Shown here in pieces: positions 1 through 7,246 of a stretch of 9,517 bases of DNA (position 1 is its first letter; every line of letters starts with the position of its first letter). The notes beneath the pieces are model-generated. The model was given only the letters and a program-made list of their open reading frames with translations. It was not told where the DNA came from and searched no databases. Position numbers and translations under genes: made by a program. The stretch comes from Candidatus Babelota bacterium. GTDB lineage: Bacteria > Dependentiae > Babeliae > Babeliales > JABCYS01. The stretch lies in assembly GCA_013290085.1 (NCBI GenBank), contig JABCYS010000031.1:1-9517 (forward strand), read 5' to 3'.

Positions 1-365
1 TCATTGCCGTTACAAACCTTTCTTATGGAATGGAGCAAAATGCGCCTCAAGTAGGTGCAACAAAACAAGACTGTTCTATTTGTCTGGATCCAATGTACCT
101 CGTTCAGGTGGTGCATGTTCTCCCGTGTGGGCACATTTTTCATCATCAGTGTTTAGAACCTTGGCGGCAAGAGCATAATACCTGTCCAAATTGTAGAGCT
201 GTGATTATTAAAGAGCCGCTGATTGATGGCACTCCCTATCATCAGATACGTTCATTGGCGGGCAGGGTATTCAATGGTCTAACCAGCCTTCGGATTCATC
301 TTTCCCGTAACCAAAGAAATACCCTAGCTGAAAGATATCAGATGGATCTAATCTTCAGACCCTGA
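1..365 (+). CDS. RING-H2 finger protein, probably exported; 5' end off the window
   Basis: The protein carries a RING-H2 zinc finger of the kind found in E3 ubiquitin ligases. Numbering from the ATG at base 30, the ligands are C15, C18, C33, H35, H38, C41, C52 and C55, giving the order C-x2-C-x14-C-x-H-x2-H-x2-C-x10-C-x2-C. The bulky residues usual for E2 contact are present: I17 after the first Cys, W45, and P53 after C52. About 55 residues follow without a recognised domain. The frame is open upstream of the ATG to the window edge and reads IAVTNLSYG just before it. This resembles the end of a signal peptide with S-Y-G before the cleavage point, and the ATG at 30 has no ribosome binding site. 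I therefore treat the gene as 5'-partial. Bacteria generally lack ubiquitin, so a host-directed effector role is inferred. The RING call is secure; its activity and export are not. Confidence 0.85.
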   Translation, partial: IAVTNLSYGMEQNAPQVGATKQDCSICLDPMYLVQVVHVLPCGHIFHHQCLEPWRQEHNTCPNCRAVIIKEPLIDGTPYHQIRSLAGRVFNGLTSLRIHLSRNQRNTLAERYQMDLIFRP

Positions 366-450
366 TCTTTAAAAAGTGCCGTGGATTGTTGCTCAATACC
401 CCCAAATTGCTTAGTGAACCCGATATTGCTACATTGAATAGACGACCTTT

Positions 451-464
451 GCGTTCTAGAACGC
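451..464. repeat. 14-base perfect palindrome upstream of secA
   Basis: GCGTTCTAGAACGC reads the same on both strands. It can fold as a 5-bp stem with a CTAG loop, is followed by TATTTT, and lies 27 bases before the secA start. It could be a short terminator for the RING gene, an operator, or a hairpin in the secA leader. The rest of the 366-491 gap shows only a weak promoter-like pair (TTGCTT at 407-412 and TACATT at 430-435, 17 bases apart). A perfect 14-base palindrome is expected about once in 16 kb by chance, so this is weak evidence. Confidence 0.3.
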
Positions 465-491
465 TATTTTGAGTAGAGGAAAAGAGCCATT

Positions 492-3035
492 ATGTTTACC
501 AAAGTACTCGCCATGATCGTCGGCACCGCAAATGCCAGACGCTTGCGCACCATCCAGCCGATTGTTGATACAATCAACTCCCTCGAGCCATCTATCAGCG
601 CTCTTGCTGATGCGGACCTTGCCCATAAAACAGTCGAGTTTCGTGAACAACTTATGCAAGGCAAAACATTAGATGACATTTTGCCAGAAGCATTCGCCGT
701 TGTTCGTGAAGTTTCAAAAAGAACTCTTGGCCAACGCCATTTCGATGTCCAATTAATCGGTGGCATTGCTATGCACCAAGGTTCCATTGCTGAAATGAAA
801 ACCGGTGAAGGTAAAACGCTCACCGCTACACTTCCTCTCTATCTCAATGCCCTTTCGGGGAAAAGCGCACACCTTGTTACCGTCAACGATTATCTCGCTC
901 GCCGTGACGCTGAGTGGATGAGCCCCATTTATACATTTTTAGGTATGAAGATTGGCGTATTGCAAAATCAGATGCCTGATAATGACCGTAAAGCTGCGTA
1001 CCAATGCGACATCCTGTATGGTACAAACAGTGAACTTGGTTTTGATTACTTGCGCGACAACATGAAATTCCGTCTCGAAGATTACGTACAACGTGATTTA
1101 AATTTTGCCATCGTTGACGAAGTTGACTCTATTTTAATTGATGAAGCACGTACCCCACTTATCATCTCTGGATCGGCAGATGAGAGCAGTAAGTTGTACG
1201 TGGATGCCAATCGTGTGGTGAGCAAATTAAAAGCGGTCGAAGATTATGAAGTTGATGAAAAACAACGTACGACACAACTTACCGAAGCTGGCAATGATAA
1301 AGTTGAAGCAGCATTGGGTGTAGAAAATTTATACGACGTTGCCAACATCAATATTCTCCACCACGTTACCCAAGCACTGCGTGCGCACGTGATTTACAAA
1401 CGTGACGTTGATTATATTGTCCGTGACGAAGAAGTTCTTATCGTCGATGAGTTTACCGGACGTGTCTTGTCCGGCAGACGTTATAGCGATGGCTTACACC
1501 AAGCCATTGAGGCTAAAGAGGGTGTGCCAATAGAACGTGAAAGCCAAACATTAGCAGCCATCACCCTACAAAATTATTTTAGGTTGTATAAAAAATTAGC
1601 TGGTATGACTGGTACTGCGGCTACTGAAGCAGAAGAGTTTTACAACATTTATAAACTTCATGTTGTCTCTATCCCTACCAACCAGCCGATGGTTCGCCAA
1701 GACAAGCAAGACCTTATTTTCCTCACTGAGAACGCAAAATTTAAGGCAATTGTTAATGACATTAAAGAGCGCCACAAAAATGGTCAGCCAATACTTATTG
1801 GTACGATCGCCGTCGAAAAATCTGAAAAGCTTAGTGACTATCTAAAAGCAAACGGTATCCCGCATGACGTTCTCAACGCAAAAAACCACGCACGCGAAGC
1901 AGAAATTGTTGCGCATGCTGGTGAGGCGGGCCGCGTTACTATTGCAACCAATATGGCTGGTCGTGGTACTGACATTAAATTAACGCCAGAATCACGCACT
2001 GCCGGTGGTCTGTACATTCTTGGTACTGAGCGTCATGAGAGCAGGCGTATTGATAATCAGTTGCGTGGTCGTTCTGGCCGGCAAGGTGATCCAGGCGAGT
2101 CACGTTTCTATATTTCTCTGGAAGATGATCTTATTCGCCGTTTTGCCGGCGAAGGACTTCAAGCGAAGATGATGCGTTTTTCTGACATGACTGAGGATGA
2201 TGTTATAGAAGATCGTACGATTTCTAAAATTATTGAGTACGCGCAAGAAAAAATAGAAAAGCATAATTTTGATATCCGTAAAAATACTCTTGAGTACGAT
2301 GATGTGCTCAATCAGCAACGTATGGTAATCTACCGTTATCGCCGAGAAATACTTGAAGGCGAGCAACAAATTTATGACTTGGTGCGCGACTTTATTATCA
2401 GTTCAGTGCAAGCAGTCTTTGCACAGTTAGTGCCATCACGTTCCATTACCGAGGAACAAGTGCAGCAGATCTTTGCATCACTCAACAAATTAACCGCGCT
2501 TCCTGTTGAGCAATTTCAAAAAGAGGGATTTGTCCTTGGTGATAGTGAAGCGTTACAGCGCGACCTCGTTAATTTCTTGCTCATGAAATATGATCTTTAT
2601 CGTGAGCAACAAAAAGCTGAAGTTATTCAAGAAGCTGAGAAATGGTTGATGCTTGAAACTATTGATCAGGCATGGAAGCAGCACATGCTCAACCTTGATA
2701 ACTTGCGCGAGGGAATCGGCCTTCGTAGTTACGGTCAAAAAAATCCATTGACCGAGTACAAGCGCGAAGCATTTGATATGTTCCAAGATATGATGCAACA
2801 AGTTCGTCTAGAAGCAGTACATCATATTTTCCACCTTAACCTTGAACGCTTCAACCAACATGAGTTGGAACATCGACGCGAACGAGAACTTGAACAACTT
2901 AATTTTGCCGGCAGTTCTGTCGGTGAGGGTGATGTGCATCAGGTGGTTCGAGCCGAAGATAAGGTAGGGCGGAATGATCCGTGTCCGTGTGGCTCTGGAA
3001 AGAAATATAAGAAATGTCACGGAGAGAAGAAATGA
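492..3035 (+). CDS. secA: Preprotein translocase ATPase SecA
   Basis: SecA is the cytosolic and membrane-peripheral ATPase that pushes unfolded preproteins through SecYEG. The 847-residue product is full length (E. coli about 901, B. subtilis about 841). Walker A is MKTGEGKT at residues 102-109. Walker B is VDEVDS at about 208-213, followed by the SecA signature [14 protein letters not shown]. The second nucleotide-binding domain is marked by [11 protein letters not shown] and by [19 protein letters not shown], which holds the arginine finger. The helical scaffold and wing domains follow. The C-terminus ends in a zinc-binding SecB/ribosome-type tail, [13 protein letters not shown], with ligands C831, C833, C842 and H843. 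An AGAGGA at 475-480 and an AAAGAG at 481-486 precede the ATG. No frameshift is seen. The stop codon overlaps the start of the next gene (ATGA), so downstream translation is probably coupled to secA. Function is firm from the motifs. Confidence 0.98.
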   Translation: MFTKVLAMIVGTANARRLRTIQPIVDTINSLEPSISALADADLAHKTVEFREQLMQGKTLDDILPEAFAVVREVSKRTLGQRHFDVQLIGGIAMHQGSIAEMKTGEGKTLTATLPLYLNALSGKSAHLVTVNDYLARRDAEWMSPIYTFLGMKIGVLQNQMPDNDRKAAYQCDILYGTNSELGFDYLRDNMKFRLEDYVQRDLNFAIVDEVDSILIDEARTPLIISGSADESSKLYVDANRVVSKLKAVEDYEVDEKQRTTQLTEAGNDKVEAALGVENLYDVANINILHHVTQALRAHVIYKRDVDYIVRDEEVLIVDEFTGRVLSGRRYSDGLHQAIEAKEGVPIERESQTLAAITLQNYFRLYKKLAGMTGTAATEAEEFYNIYKLHVVSIPTNQPMVRQDKQDLIFLTENAKFKAIVNDIKERHKNGQPILIGTIAVEKSEKLSDYLKANGIPHDVLNAKNHAREAEIVAHAGEAGRVTIATNMAGRGTDIKLTPESRTAGGLYILGTERHESRRIDNQLRGRSGRQGDPGESRFYISLEDDLIRRFAGEGLQAKMMRFSDMTEDDVIEDRTISKIIEYAQEKIEKHNFDIRKNTLEYDDVLNQQRMVIYRYRREILEGEQQIYDLVRDFIISSVQAVFAQLVPSRSITEEQVQQIFASLNKLTALPVEQFQKEGFVLGDSEALQRDLVNFLLMKYDLYREQQKAEVIQEAEKWLMLETIDQAWKQHMLNLDNLREGIGLRSYGQKNPLTEYKREAFDMFQDMMQQVRLEAVHHIFHLNLERFNQHELEHRRERELEQLNFAGSSVGEGDVHQVVRAEDKVGRNDPCPCGSGKKYKKCHGEKK
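3021..3026 (+). promoter_or_regulatory. Ribosome binding site that sets the MNT gene start
   Basis: GGAGAG sits five bases before the ATG at 3032, inside the last codons of secA. It supports 3032 over the in-frame ATG at 3014, which would add six residues (MSRREE) and has no comparable site. The ATG at 3032 shares two bases with the secA stop (ATGA). Confidence 0.75.
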
Positions 3036-3352
3036 TAACCAATCAAATAATCGATGAAGTCAAAAATCGCCTAGTGCGGGTTTATGATCCTTTAGAGATA
3101 TACCTGTTTGGTTCTTATGCCTGGGGTTCTCCCGATGAAGATAGCGATTTAGATCTCTGTGTTGTTATCGAGGCTTATAAAAAAGGCCATCATGACACAG
3201 TGGTAGATGGTCATAAAGCTCTTATTGGCATGCGTGTTGCAAAAGATATCGTTGTTTTTGATAAAAAAGAATTTGAGCAGCAAACAAGAGCGAGCAGCAG
3301 CCTAGGGTATAAAATTTTCAAAAAGGGAAAAAAAATCTATGCAAAAGCATGA
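3032..3352 (+). CDS. Minimal nucleotidyltransferase (MNT), likely antitoxin partner of the HEPN gene
   Basis: This 106-residue protein is a stand-alone nucleotidyltransferase of the DNA polymerase beta superfamily. The signature is GSYAWG at residues 27-32 followed by S38-D39-L40-D41-L42, that is GSxxxG-x5-SDxDL. A third acidic metal ligand is likely at D72 in KDIVVFD. All three catalytic acidic residues appear intact. Family knowledge: paired MNT proteins can neutralise a HEPN toxin, and in the MntA-HepT system they do so by transferring AMP to a toxin tyrosine. The gene begins inside the secA stop codon and its last 14 bases overlap the HEPN gene, so all three are likely co-translated. I chose the start at 3032 from the GGAGAG site. 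The fold and class are confident; AMP transfer and the antitoxin role are inferred from the pairing. Confidence 0.88.
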   Translation: MITNQIIDEVKNRLVRVYDPLEIYLFGSYAWGSPDEDSDLDLCVVIEAYKKGHHDTVVDGHKALIGMRVAKDIVVFDKKEFEQQTRASSSLGYKIFKKGKKIYAKA

Positions 3353-3722
3353 GATTTGGCTTGCTTTGGCAGAAGATGATTTAAAGGTTGCGACGCTTAT
3401 TCTTAATTCTAACGAAATTATTCTTGGGCCAGTATTTTTTCACATTCAACAATGCGTTGAAAAGGCGCTGAAATCTTATCTCATCTTTAAAAGACAAAAT
3501 GTGCGCAGAACGCATGACCTTGTTGTGCTTGTCGAAAATTGCATGGAATTCGACGCAGAATTTTCAATATTTTTAAAAGATGCCGCAGATTTAACCCCAT
3601 ATGCTTCAGAGACCCGTTATCCCGATGCTTGCTTTGTAATGCCGGATGTTTCAACGGCAAAGATTGATATGGGAAAGGCAGACAAAATTTTAGAGTTTGT
3701 TAGGCGAAAGACAGCTTATTAG
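3339..3722 (+). CDS. HEPN-domain protein (PF05168-like), likely toxin or RNase partner of MNT
   Basis: This 127-residue all-helical protein has the hallmarks of the HEPN family. Helix 2 carries FFHIQQCVEKALKSYL (about residues 33-48), which matches the usual Q-x2-E-K-A-L-K pattern. R52 to H59 in KRQNVRRTHDL gives an R-x6-H motif, the RNase signature of active HEPN domains. ETRYPD at 91-96 is the typical later RYP element. It resembles PF05168 more than the HepT (PF01934) branch, so the tyrosine-AMP mechanism shown for HepT may not carry over. The ATG at 3339 lies inside the MNT gene and is preceded by AAAAGGGA (3321-3328, ten bases away). The 14-base overlap indicates coupling. Expected role: endoribonuclease toxin held by MNT, or a substrate-binding subunit of a two-part nucleotidyltransferase. 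Confidence 0.85.
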   Translation: MQKHEIWLALAEDDLKVATLILNSNEIILGPVFFHIQQCVEKALKSYLIFKRQNVRRTHDLVVLVENCMEFDAEFSIFLKDAADLTPYASETRYPDACFVMPDVSTAKIDMGKADKILEFVRRKTAY

Positions 3723-3726
3723 CTGT
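3711..3726. repeat. Inverted repeat across the HEPN stop codon
   Basis: ACAGCT (3711-3716) and AGCTGT (3721-3726) form a perfect 6-bp stem with a TATT loop that includes part of the TAG stop. It lies between convergent transcripts (HEPN on +, small array gene on -), where a two-way terminator would be useful. The stem is short and no strong T-run follows on either strand, so terminator function is doubtful. The rest of the 3723-3772 gap shows nothing clear. Confidence 0.3.
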
Positions 3727-3772
3727 ATAAAGAAGTTTAGCTTTGATCTGTGAGATTCCTAAGCAATTTTAC

Positions 3773-4081
3773 TCAGGCGCAATAACTTATATCATCGGGT
3801 AATGTTTTTTGATGCAAAGCTTTGCTTACCCTGGACCATATATGATGTATTATTCGAGGCGATAGCCACTCAATATTAATCTCTCGGTCCATGTCGTTTA
3901 AATCCAAAATATAATCAGGCGCCGCATCAAATGATTCGGATTTAAAGAACAAAATCTTTGATTGTTCTTTATCAACACCTATGAAAAAATCATTTACCTC
4001 AGGAAAATCGCTCGTGATAACCTGATAATAAACTATGCTGTTGGTAGCTTTATATTTCTTAATTCCCAGGTATATCAACAT
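3773..4081 (-). CDS. Small immunity-like protein, array copy 3
   Basis: No named family is recognised. This 102-residue acidic protein is a close paralogue of the gene just upstream in transcription (4111-4416), at about two thirds identity by hand count over 98 ungapped positions. It is more distantly related to the 4795-5097 product. Shared landmarks are YLGIKKYK near the N-terminus, YYQ, FFIGVDK, APDY.LDL.DMDR, INIEWL.PR and LP.DIS at the end. A TTG at 4114 would add 11 residues (start NNIKNISRRI), but the paralogues begin right before YLGIKKYK. The ATG at 4079-4081 gives the matching length and has AGAAG four bases upstream, so I use it. Last gene of the minus-strand run. Immunity to a toxin is inferred from position and size only. 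Confidence 0.75.
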   Translation of the reverse strand: MLIYLGIKKYKATNSIVYYQVITSDFPEVNDFFIGVDKEQSKILFFKSESFDAAPDYILDLNDMDREINIEWLSPRIIHHIWSRVSKALHQKTLPDDISYCA

Positions 4082-4110
4082 TATTCTTCTGCTAATATTT
4101 TTTATATTGT

Positions 4111-4416
4111 TCAAGCATAACTTATATCATTAGGTAATGATTCCTGTTGCAATGCTTCTTTTACCATAGATATTATCTGATAAGGTATTCTAGGTGGCAA
4201 CCATTCAATATTAATTTTTCGATCCATATCCTTCAAATCCAAAACATAATCTGGTGCTTTATCGAATGGCTCATGTTGAAAGAAAGAAATTATTGAATGT
4301 TTTTTATCTACACCTATAAAAAAGTTTTTTATTTCGGGAAAGTCAACAGGTTCTATTTGATAATAGACTACCTCATCTGTAACTTTATATTTTTTTATAC
4401 CTAAATATCTTCCCAT
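4111..4416 (-). CDS. Small immunity-like protein, array copy 2
   Basis: This 101-residue protein starts MGRYLGIKKYK and is the near twin of the 3773-4081 product. It has no signal peptide and no membrane segment, and is rich in acidic and aromatic residues, so a soluble cytoplasmic protein is expected. The pattern of short beta-like strands (IKKYK, VVYYQIEP, FFIGVDK, IISFF) followed by two C-terminal helices (IPYQIISMVKEALQ) fits a compact alpha/beta fold. The ATG at 4416 is preceded by AAAGG about eleven bases away. It begins 19 bases after the 113-residue gene ends. Its location downstream of a large exported protein, together with its duplicates, suggests an immunity function. This is inference; I cannot match the family to a named Imm or DUF entry. 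Confidence 0.75.
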   Translation of the reverse strand: MGRYLGIKKYKVTDEVVYYQIEPVDFPEIKNFFIGVDKKHSIISFFQHEPFDKAPDYVLDLKDMDRKINIEWLPPRIPYQIISMVKEALQQESLPNDISYA

Positions 4417-4435
4417 TTTTTCTTGCCTTTAAAGA

Positions 4436-4777
4436 TTAGGTATTTAATTGTTCTAATAAAGCCTTCTTAAAAGCATGCATCCTAGTTGTTGTTTCAGGAG
4501 AGAACATTCCACTTATTTCTGATTTTTCAATAATAATAGTTATAAGTTGTATAAATAATTTTGAATCTTCTTTATTTAAAAAGTAATTATTTATATCAAC
4601 ACCTATGCAGCCGCTTCCATAGAGTTCTTGATCTATATCCGATATAAATTTAAGCACATTTTCATTTTTTATGTTTTTTTCTAGGACAAGCGATAAGAGG
4701 TTATCGTGCAAAGTATCCAATAAAAGATTAGAACAGCGTAAAATTAGTTTTCCATTCATCTCGATGCTATTTGCCAC
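4436..4777 (-). CDS. Uncharacterised small protein inside the immunity-like array
   Basis: This 113-residue protein is not related to its three paralogous neighbours. It appears mostly helical: a first half with LLLDTLHDNLLSLVLEK, a middle element GSGCIGVDINNYFLNKEDSK, then LFIQLITIIIEKS and a final helix ending HAFKKALLEQL. No signal peptide or catalytic motif is seen. The start is GTG at 4777, supported by a GAGG six bases upstream; the later ATG at 4759 has no such site. It lies 17 bases after the 4795-5097 gene and 19 before the 4111-4416 gene, so it belongs to the same transcript. The position suggests a second, different immunity protein or an accessory factor. Function unknown. Confidence 0.75.
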   Translation of the reverse strand: MANSIEMNGKLILRCSNLLLDTLHDNLLSLVLEKNIKNENVLKFISDIDQELYGSGCIGVDINNYFLNKEDSKLFIQLITIIIEKSEISGMFSPETTTRMHAFKKALLEQLNT

Positions 4778-4783
4778 GGATAT

Positions 4784-4787
4784 CCTC
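4784..4787 (-). promoter_or_regulatory. Ribosome binding site for the GTG-started gene
   Basis: GAGG on the minus strand, followed by six bases and then GTG at 4777. It decides in favour of the GTG start over the ATG 18 bases further in. Confidence 0.6.
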
Positions 4788-4794
4788 GGTAACT

Positions 4795-5097
4795 TTACGA
4801 ATAAAAACTAATGCTATCTGGAAGATGGTCTAGTTTTAATGCTTTTGATACTTGAACAACAACAGCATAAATACTCTTTGAGGATAGCCACTTTATGTCT
4901 ATGGGTTCGTCGCTTGTAAGATCAACAATACCCTCAACTTTAGTGAGTGATTTATTTTTAAAAAAAAGAATTTTTGTCCCACGAGGGTTAATGCCTATAA
5001 AAAAGTACGGCTCCTCGGGCGTATTGTCGGGCTCAACTCTATAATATGTCCAAGGATCATCTATTTTATATTTTTCTATATTTACAAAAGTACCCAT
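4795..5097 (-). CDS. Small immunity-like protein, array copy 1, next to the toxin-like gene
   Basis: This 100-residue protein is the most diverged member of the three-copy family, with about one third identity to the other two by eye. It keeps IEKYK, YYRVEP, FFIGI, KILFFK, a short acidic turn, IDIKWLS, a helix with VSKAL, and LPDSIS at the end. The ATG at 5097 lies four bases past the stop of the 688-residue gene. Its GGAG site is inside that gene's last codons (WSP-stop), so translation is probably coupled. In toxin-immunity loci the gene right after the toxin usually encodes the cognate immunity protein, which makes this the best candidate for that role. No signal peptide is seen, consistent with a cytoplasmic protector. 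The function is inferred from context. Confidence 0.78.
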   Translation of the reverse strand: MGTFVNIEKYKIDDPWTYYRVEPDNTPEEPYFFIGINPRGTKILFFKNKSLTKVEGIVDLTSDEPIDIKWLSSKSIYAVVVQVSKALKLDHLPDSISFYS

Positions 5098-5101
5098 TTT
5101 T

Positions 5102-7168
5102 TTATGGACTCCAAGGATATTTGTTGTTTATTATTCTATGTGCTGCTTCGTATTCGACTTTAAAAATGCCCATCATTTTTATTTCTGCGTATTCATGACG
5201 CAATAAAGCAATGTCAGAAGATTTAAAATCTCCATTTATTAAGCGATGCCAGGCATCACACATCGGGGCTTCGGCATAAAATCTGCGAACTGCGTCTCTT
5301 AGCTTATGCTCTTTATAAAATACATGTTCTTTGATCCTTTTTATTACTGATTCACTAAAACCTGTATTTTTTGCGATCAGAGCAATATCATCAGTCCTAT
5401 TCCTAATAAAATTATAGGCTTCTTCAGCCAGTTGATCTGCTTTTAAAGTTTGAACCGCAGAGGCAGTTTTAAAATCTTTTATGCCTAGAGCCTCTTGAAT
5501 ACATTCGAGATTTGCTTCTATGGTTTCGGCTACCTTGCTAACGGTCGCTTCCTCCACAGCTTCAGCCGCCTTAACTACAACACTCTGCTCAACACCCACA
5601 GCAGCCGCCTCTAAACGAACTGCATCTTCACCTGCTAAAACCATTTTTGATTTTGCTAACTTGGAAACACTATTAGCGCACTTAATGGCTTGCCCAAATA
5701 GAAAACATTCGGTACCAAAAGTGGCAGCCTCTTTAATGATATCTCTAACCGGCATATCAAGAACTTTGTCTTTTATGCCATGCAACAGATTACTTACACT
5801 ATCAATAGCTTCATTAATTTTCTGCTGAGCCAGCACGGGATCTTTTTTGCGCAGTTCAAGGATCTCTTCTATTTTTACCGCAGCTTTTGCAACACCCTTA
5901 ACAACAGCAAAAGCTCCTTGGGCCATGTTAGAAATAGTTGTAATTGGGTGTACTACGGCATTAGTCGTATTCTTTATGCCTTCAGCAACGCCTTCGAAAA
6001 CGGCCTCGGTACAATCCAAAATATCCCAACAGAGATCTGCCAGCTCATAAGCCTCAAGAACTCTTCCTTCCTTATTATGTTCTTGTATTTTATTGCTTAG
6101 GCGCGCGACATCTTGCGCAACCTCTTTGACCTCTTGATTGCTTCCATGTTGGTTTTGTAGGGCAGCCGCCTTATTGACAATGCCTATTGATTCTTTATGA
6201 ATGCGGTACTGGGCACTATCGCCCTTAAATTCTGTAAATAATGTTTCAGTAGAACCGATCTGTCTTAGCAGTGCCACTGCTTCGTGAGAAAGAAAACAAT
6301 ACGTTGGTTGGTGTTCTATATCTTTTGCAACTTCTAAGCATCGTTCTAGGTAGCGTTTATGTGCGAGAGAGCCTTCTTCAACCAAAGCAGGGTTATATTT
6401 TTTTACAATTTGGGTTGATAGACCATTCTCCGCGGCTTTATAAATCGTTTTTTTTGCCTCAACTATTGGCGGAGCAACAGGAGCCTTTTGTTCTTGTGCT
6501 TGATAAGCGGCCCGACTGCTCTGAATTTCATTATTCAGTCCTTCAAAAAAATCTTTTAATTTTACGTAACGTACGGTATCGCCCTTAACAACGGGGATAA
6601 ATTCGCCGTACTTTTTCTTGAGAAATTTGTAGAACTTATGATTTTCTAAGCCCTTAACCGTTTTCTGTAAATGATCCTGAAACTTTGGTATTCGAACTAA
6701 AACTTCTTGATAAAAATCCATTCCATAGCAATGAAACTGATTCATCAAATAATTATGCGTTCCCTCGTCCAATTGAGCAACATTGCAACCCTGATTTTTA
6801 ATAGCTGATAACAATGCCCGTGCATCTTCATACTCCATTTTAAATGACAATCTCAATCGCGCGAGCCCAACAGCAATATTAGTCATTAGTCTCTTTGCAT
6901 GTGCTTCTCGGGCTTCTCTAGCCATCTGCCTGTCCATCTGAGCTCTTATCGCCTCAGATACAAGAAACATTGTTATGGCTTGATGGAGCGCATTAATATC
7001 AGAGTGTGTCTTCGCTGGATTCTCAGTCGTCAATAAAAAAGATGCCTGCTGTTGTTGATACTGATTTTGAAAATTATGGTGATCGTGTTTGTGTTTTGAT
7101 GCTTGAAGATTAGGAATGGCTAATGATAGAAAGGAAACTATTAATAATGTGTGTTGCAAGGAAGACAT
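5102..7168 (-). CDS. Large secreted protein with toxin-like C-terminal domain (candidate polymorphic toxin)
   Basis: The 688-residue product starts with a signal peptide: MSSLQHTLLIVSFLSLAIPN, then LQA at 21-23 as the likely cleavage site. A His/Gln-rich stretch follows (KHKHDHH at 25-31, then QNQYQQQQ). Residues 60-225 look helical and charged. A proline-containing hinge lies at 229-236. Residues 340-560 are Ala-rich and helical, including a hydrophobic stretch around 403-431 (AVVHPITTISNMAQGAFAVV). The C-terminal 108 residues form a distinct unit: EEAYNFIRNRTDDIALIAKN, then IKEHVFYKEH (H615, H621), DAWHRL (W640, H641), DIALLRHEYAE (H658, E659), YEAAH (H677) and a final YPW. This His/Glu-rich pattern resembles, from memory, C-terminal domains of secreted toxins in other phyla, but I cannot name the family. 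AGGA lies eight bases before the ATG. It heads the five-gene run. Confidence 0.85.
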   Translation of the reverse strand: MSSLQHTLLIVSFLSLAIPNLQASKHKHDHHNFQNQYQQQQASFLLTTENPAKTHSDINALHQAITMFLVSEAIRAQMDRQMAREAREAHAKRLMTNIAVGLARLRLSFKMEYEDARALLSAIKNQGCNVAQLDEGTHNYLMNQFHCYGMDFYQEVLVRIPKFQDHLQKTVKGLENHKFYKFLKKKYGEFIPVVKGDTVRYVKLKDFFEGLNNEIQSSRAAYQAQEQKAPVAPPIVEAKKTIYKAAENGLSTQIVKKYNPALVEEGSLAHKRYLERCLEVAKDIEHQPTYCFLSHEAVALLRQIGSTETLFTEFKGDSAQYRIHKESIGIVNKAAALQNQHGSNQEVKEVAQDVARLSNKIQEHNKEGRVLEAYELADLCWDILDCTEAVFEGVAEGIKNTTNAVVHPITTISNMAQGAFAVVKGVAKAAVKIEEILELRKKDPVLAQQKINEAIDSVSNLLHGIKDKVLDMPVRDIIKEAATFGTECFLFGQAIKCANSVSKLAKSKMVLAGEDAVRLEAAAVGVEQSVVVKAAEAVEEATVSKVAETIEANLECIQEALGIKDFKTASAVQTLKADQLAEEAYNFIRNRTDDIALIAKNTGFSESVIKRIKEHVFYKEHKLRDAVRRFYAEAPMCDAWHRLINGDFKSSDIALLRHEYAEIKMMGIFKVEYEAAHRIINNKYPWSP

Positions 7169-7193
7169 AATCTTAATCCTGCTCGTATGATTT

Positions 7194-7222
7194 TTGACTA
7201 ACCAAGTACGATGTCCTAATAT
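7194..7222 (+). promoter_or_regulatory. Promoter-like sequence for the 274-codon gene
   Basis: TTGACT (7194-7199) and TAATAT (7217-7222) are separated by 17 bases. That is a 5/6 and a 4/6 match to sigma-70-type boxes with ideal spacing. Transcription would start near 7228-7231, which is just inside the first ATG at 7225. If real, it argues for the later start at 7267 in the downstream gene. Confidence 0.5.
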
Positions 7223-7246
7223 ACATGGAACAAAAAAATCATCTAA
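7218..7246 (-). promoter_or_regulatory. Possible divergent promoter for the toxin-like operon
   Basis: On the minus strand TATATT (7223-7218) is a 5/6 match to a -10 box. A poor -35 (TTAGAT, 7246-7241) lies 17 bases upstream. It would give a leader of roughly 43 bases before the ATG at 7168. The -10 boxes of the two directions overlap, so the two operons could compete for polymerase. Weak evidence. Confidence 0.25.

Larger units (their letters stand above)
3773..4416 (-). repeat. Tandem duplication of a small gene
   Basis: Two adjacent units (3773-4081 and 4111-4416) are alignable along their whole length in both protein and DNA. For example, the stretches around 3878-3947 and 4206-4275 share AATATTAAT and AAATCCAAAA blocks in the same order. 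The proteins align without gaps for 98 positions with roughly 63 identities. This indicates a gene duplication in place followed by divergence. The third paralogue (4795-5097) is older and is separated by an unrelated gene. Confidence 0.75.

Noticed and set aside
451..464. Palindrome as a strong secA regulator or terminator
   Set aside because: The stem is only 5 bp with a 4-base loop, and such palindromes are expected by chance at about this rate in a 10-kb window. I kept it only as a low-confidence repeat.
456..823. Minus-strand open frames over the start of secA
   Set aside because: They lie wholly inside or across the strongly supported secA reading frame, have no ribosome binding site or recognised motif, and are frame shadows.
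3014..3031. Upstream ATG of the MNT gene
   Set aside because: It has no ribosome binding site, while the ATG at 3032 has GGAGAG five bases away and overlaps the secA stop in the standard ATGA form.
4082..4114. TTG start for the last array gene, overlapping the previous stop
   Set aside because: The paralogues start directly before YLGIKKYK, matching the ATG at 4081 with its own AGAAG site. The extra 11 residues have no counterpart.
5520..6588. Plus-strand open frames opposite the 688-codon gene
   Set aside because: Several overlap each other in different frames, none carries a motif or a ribosome site, and the minus-strand gene is supported by its signal peptide and operon position.
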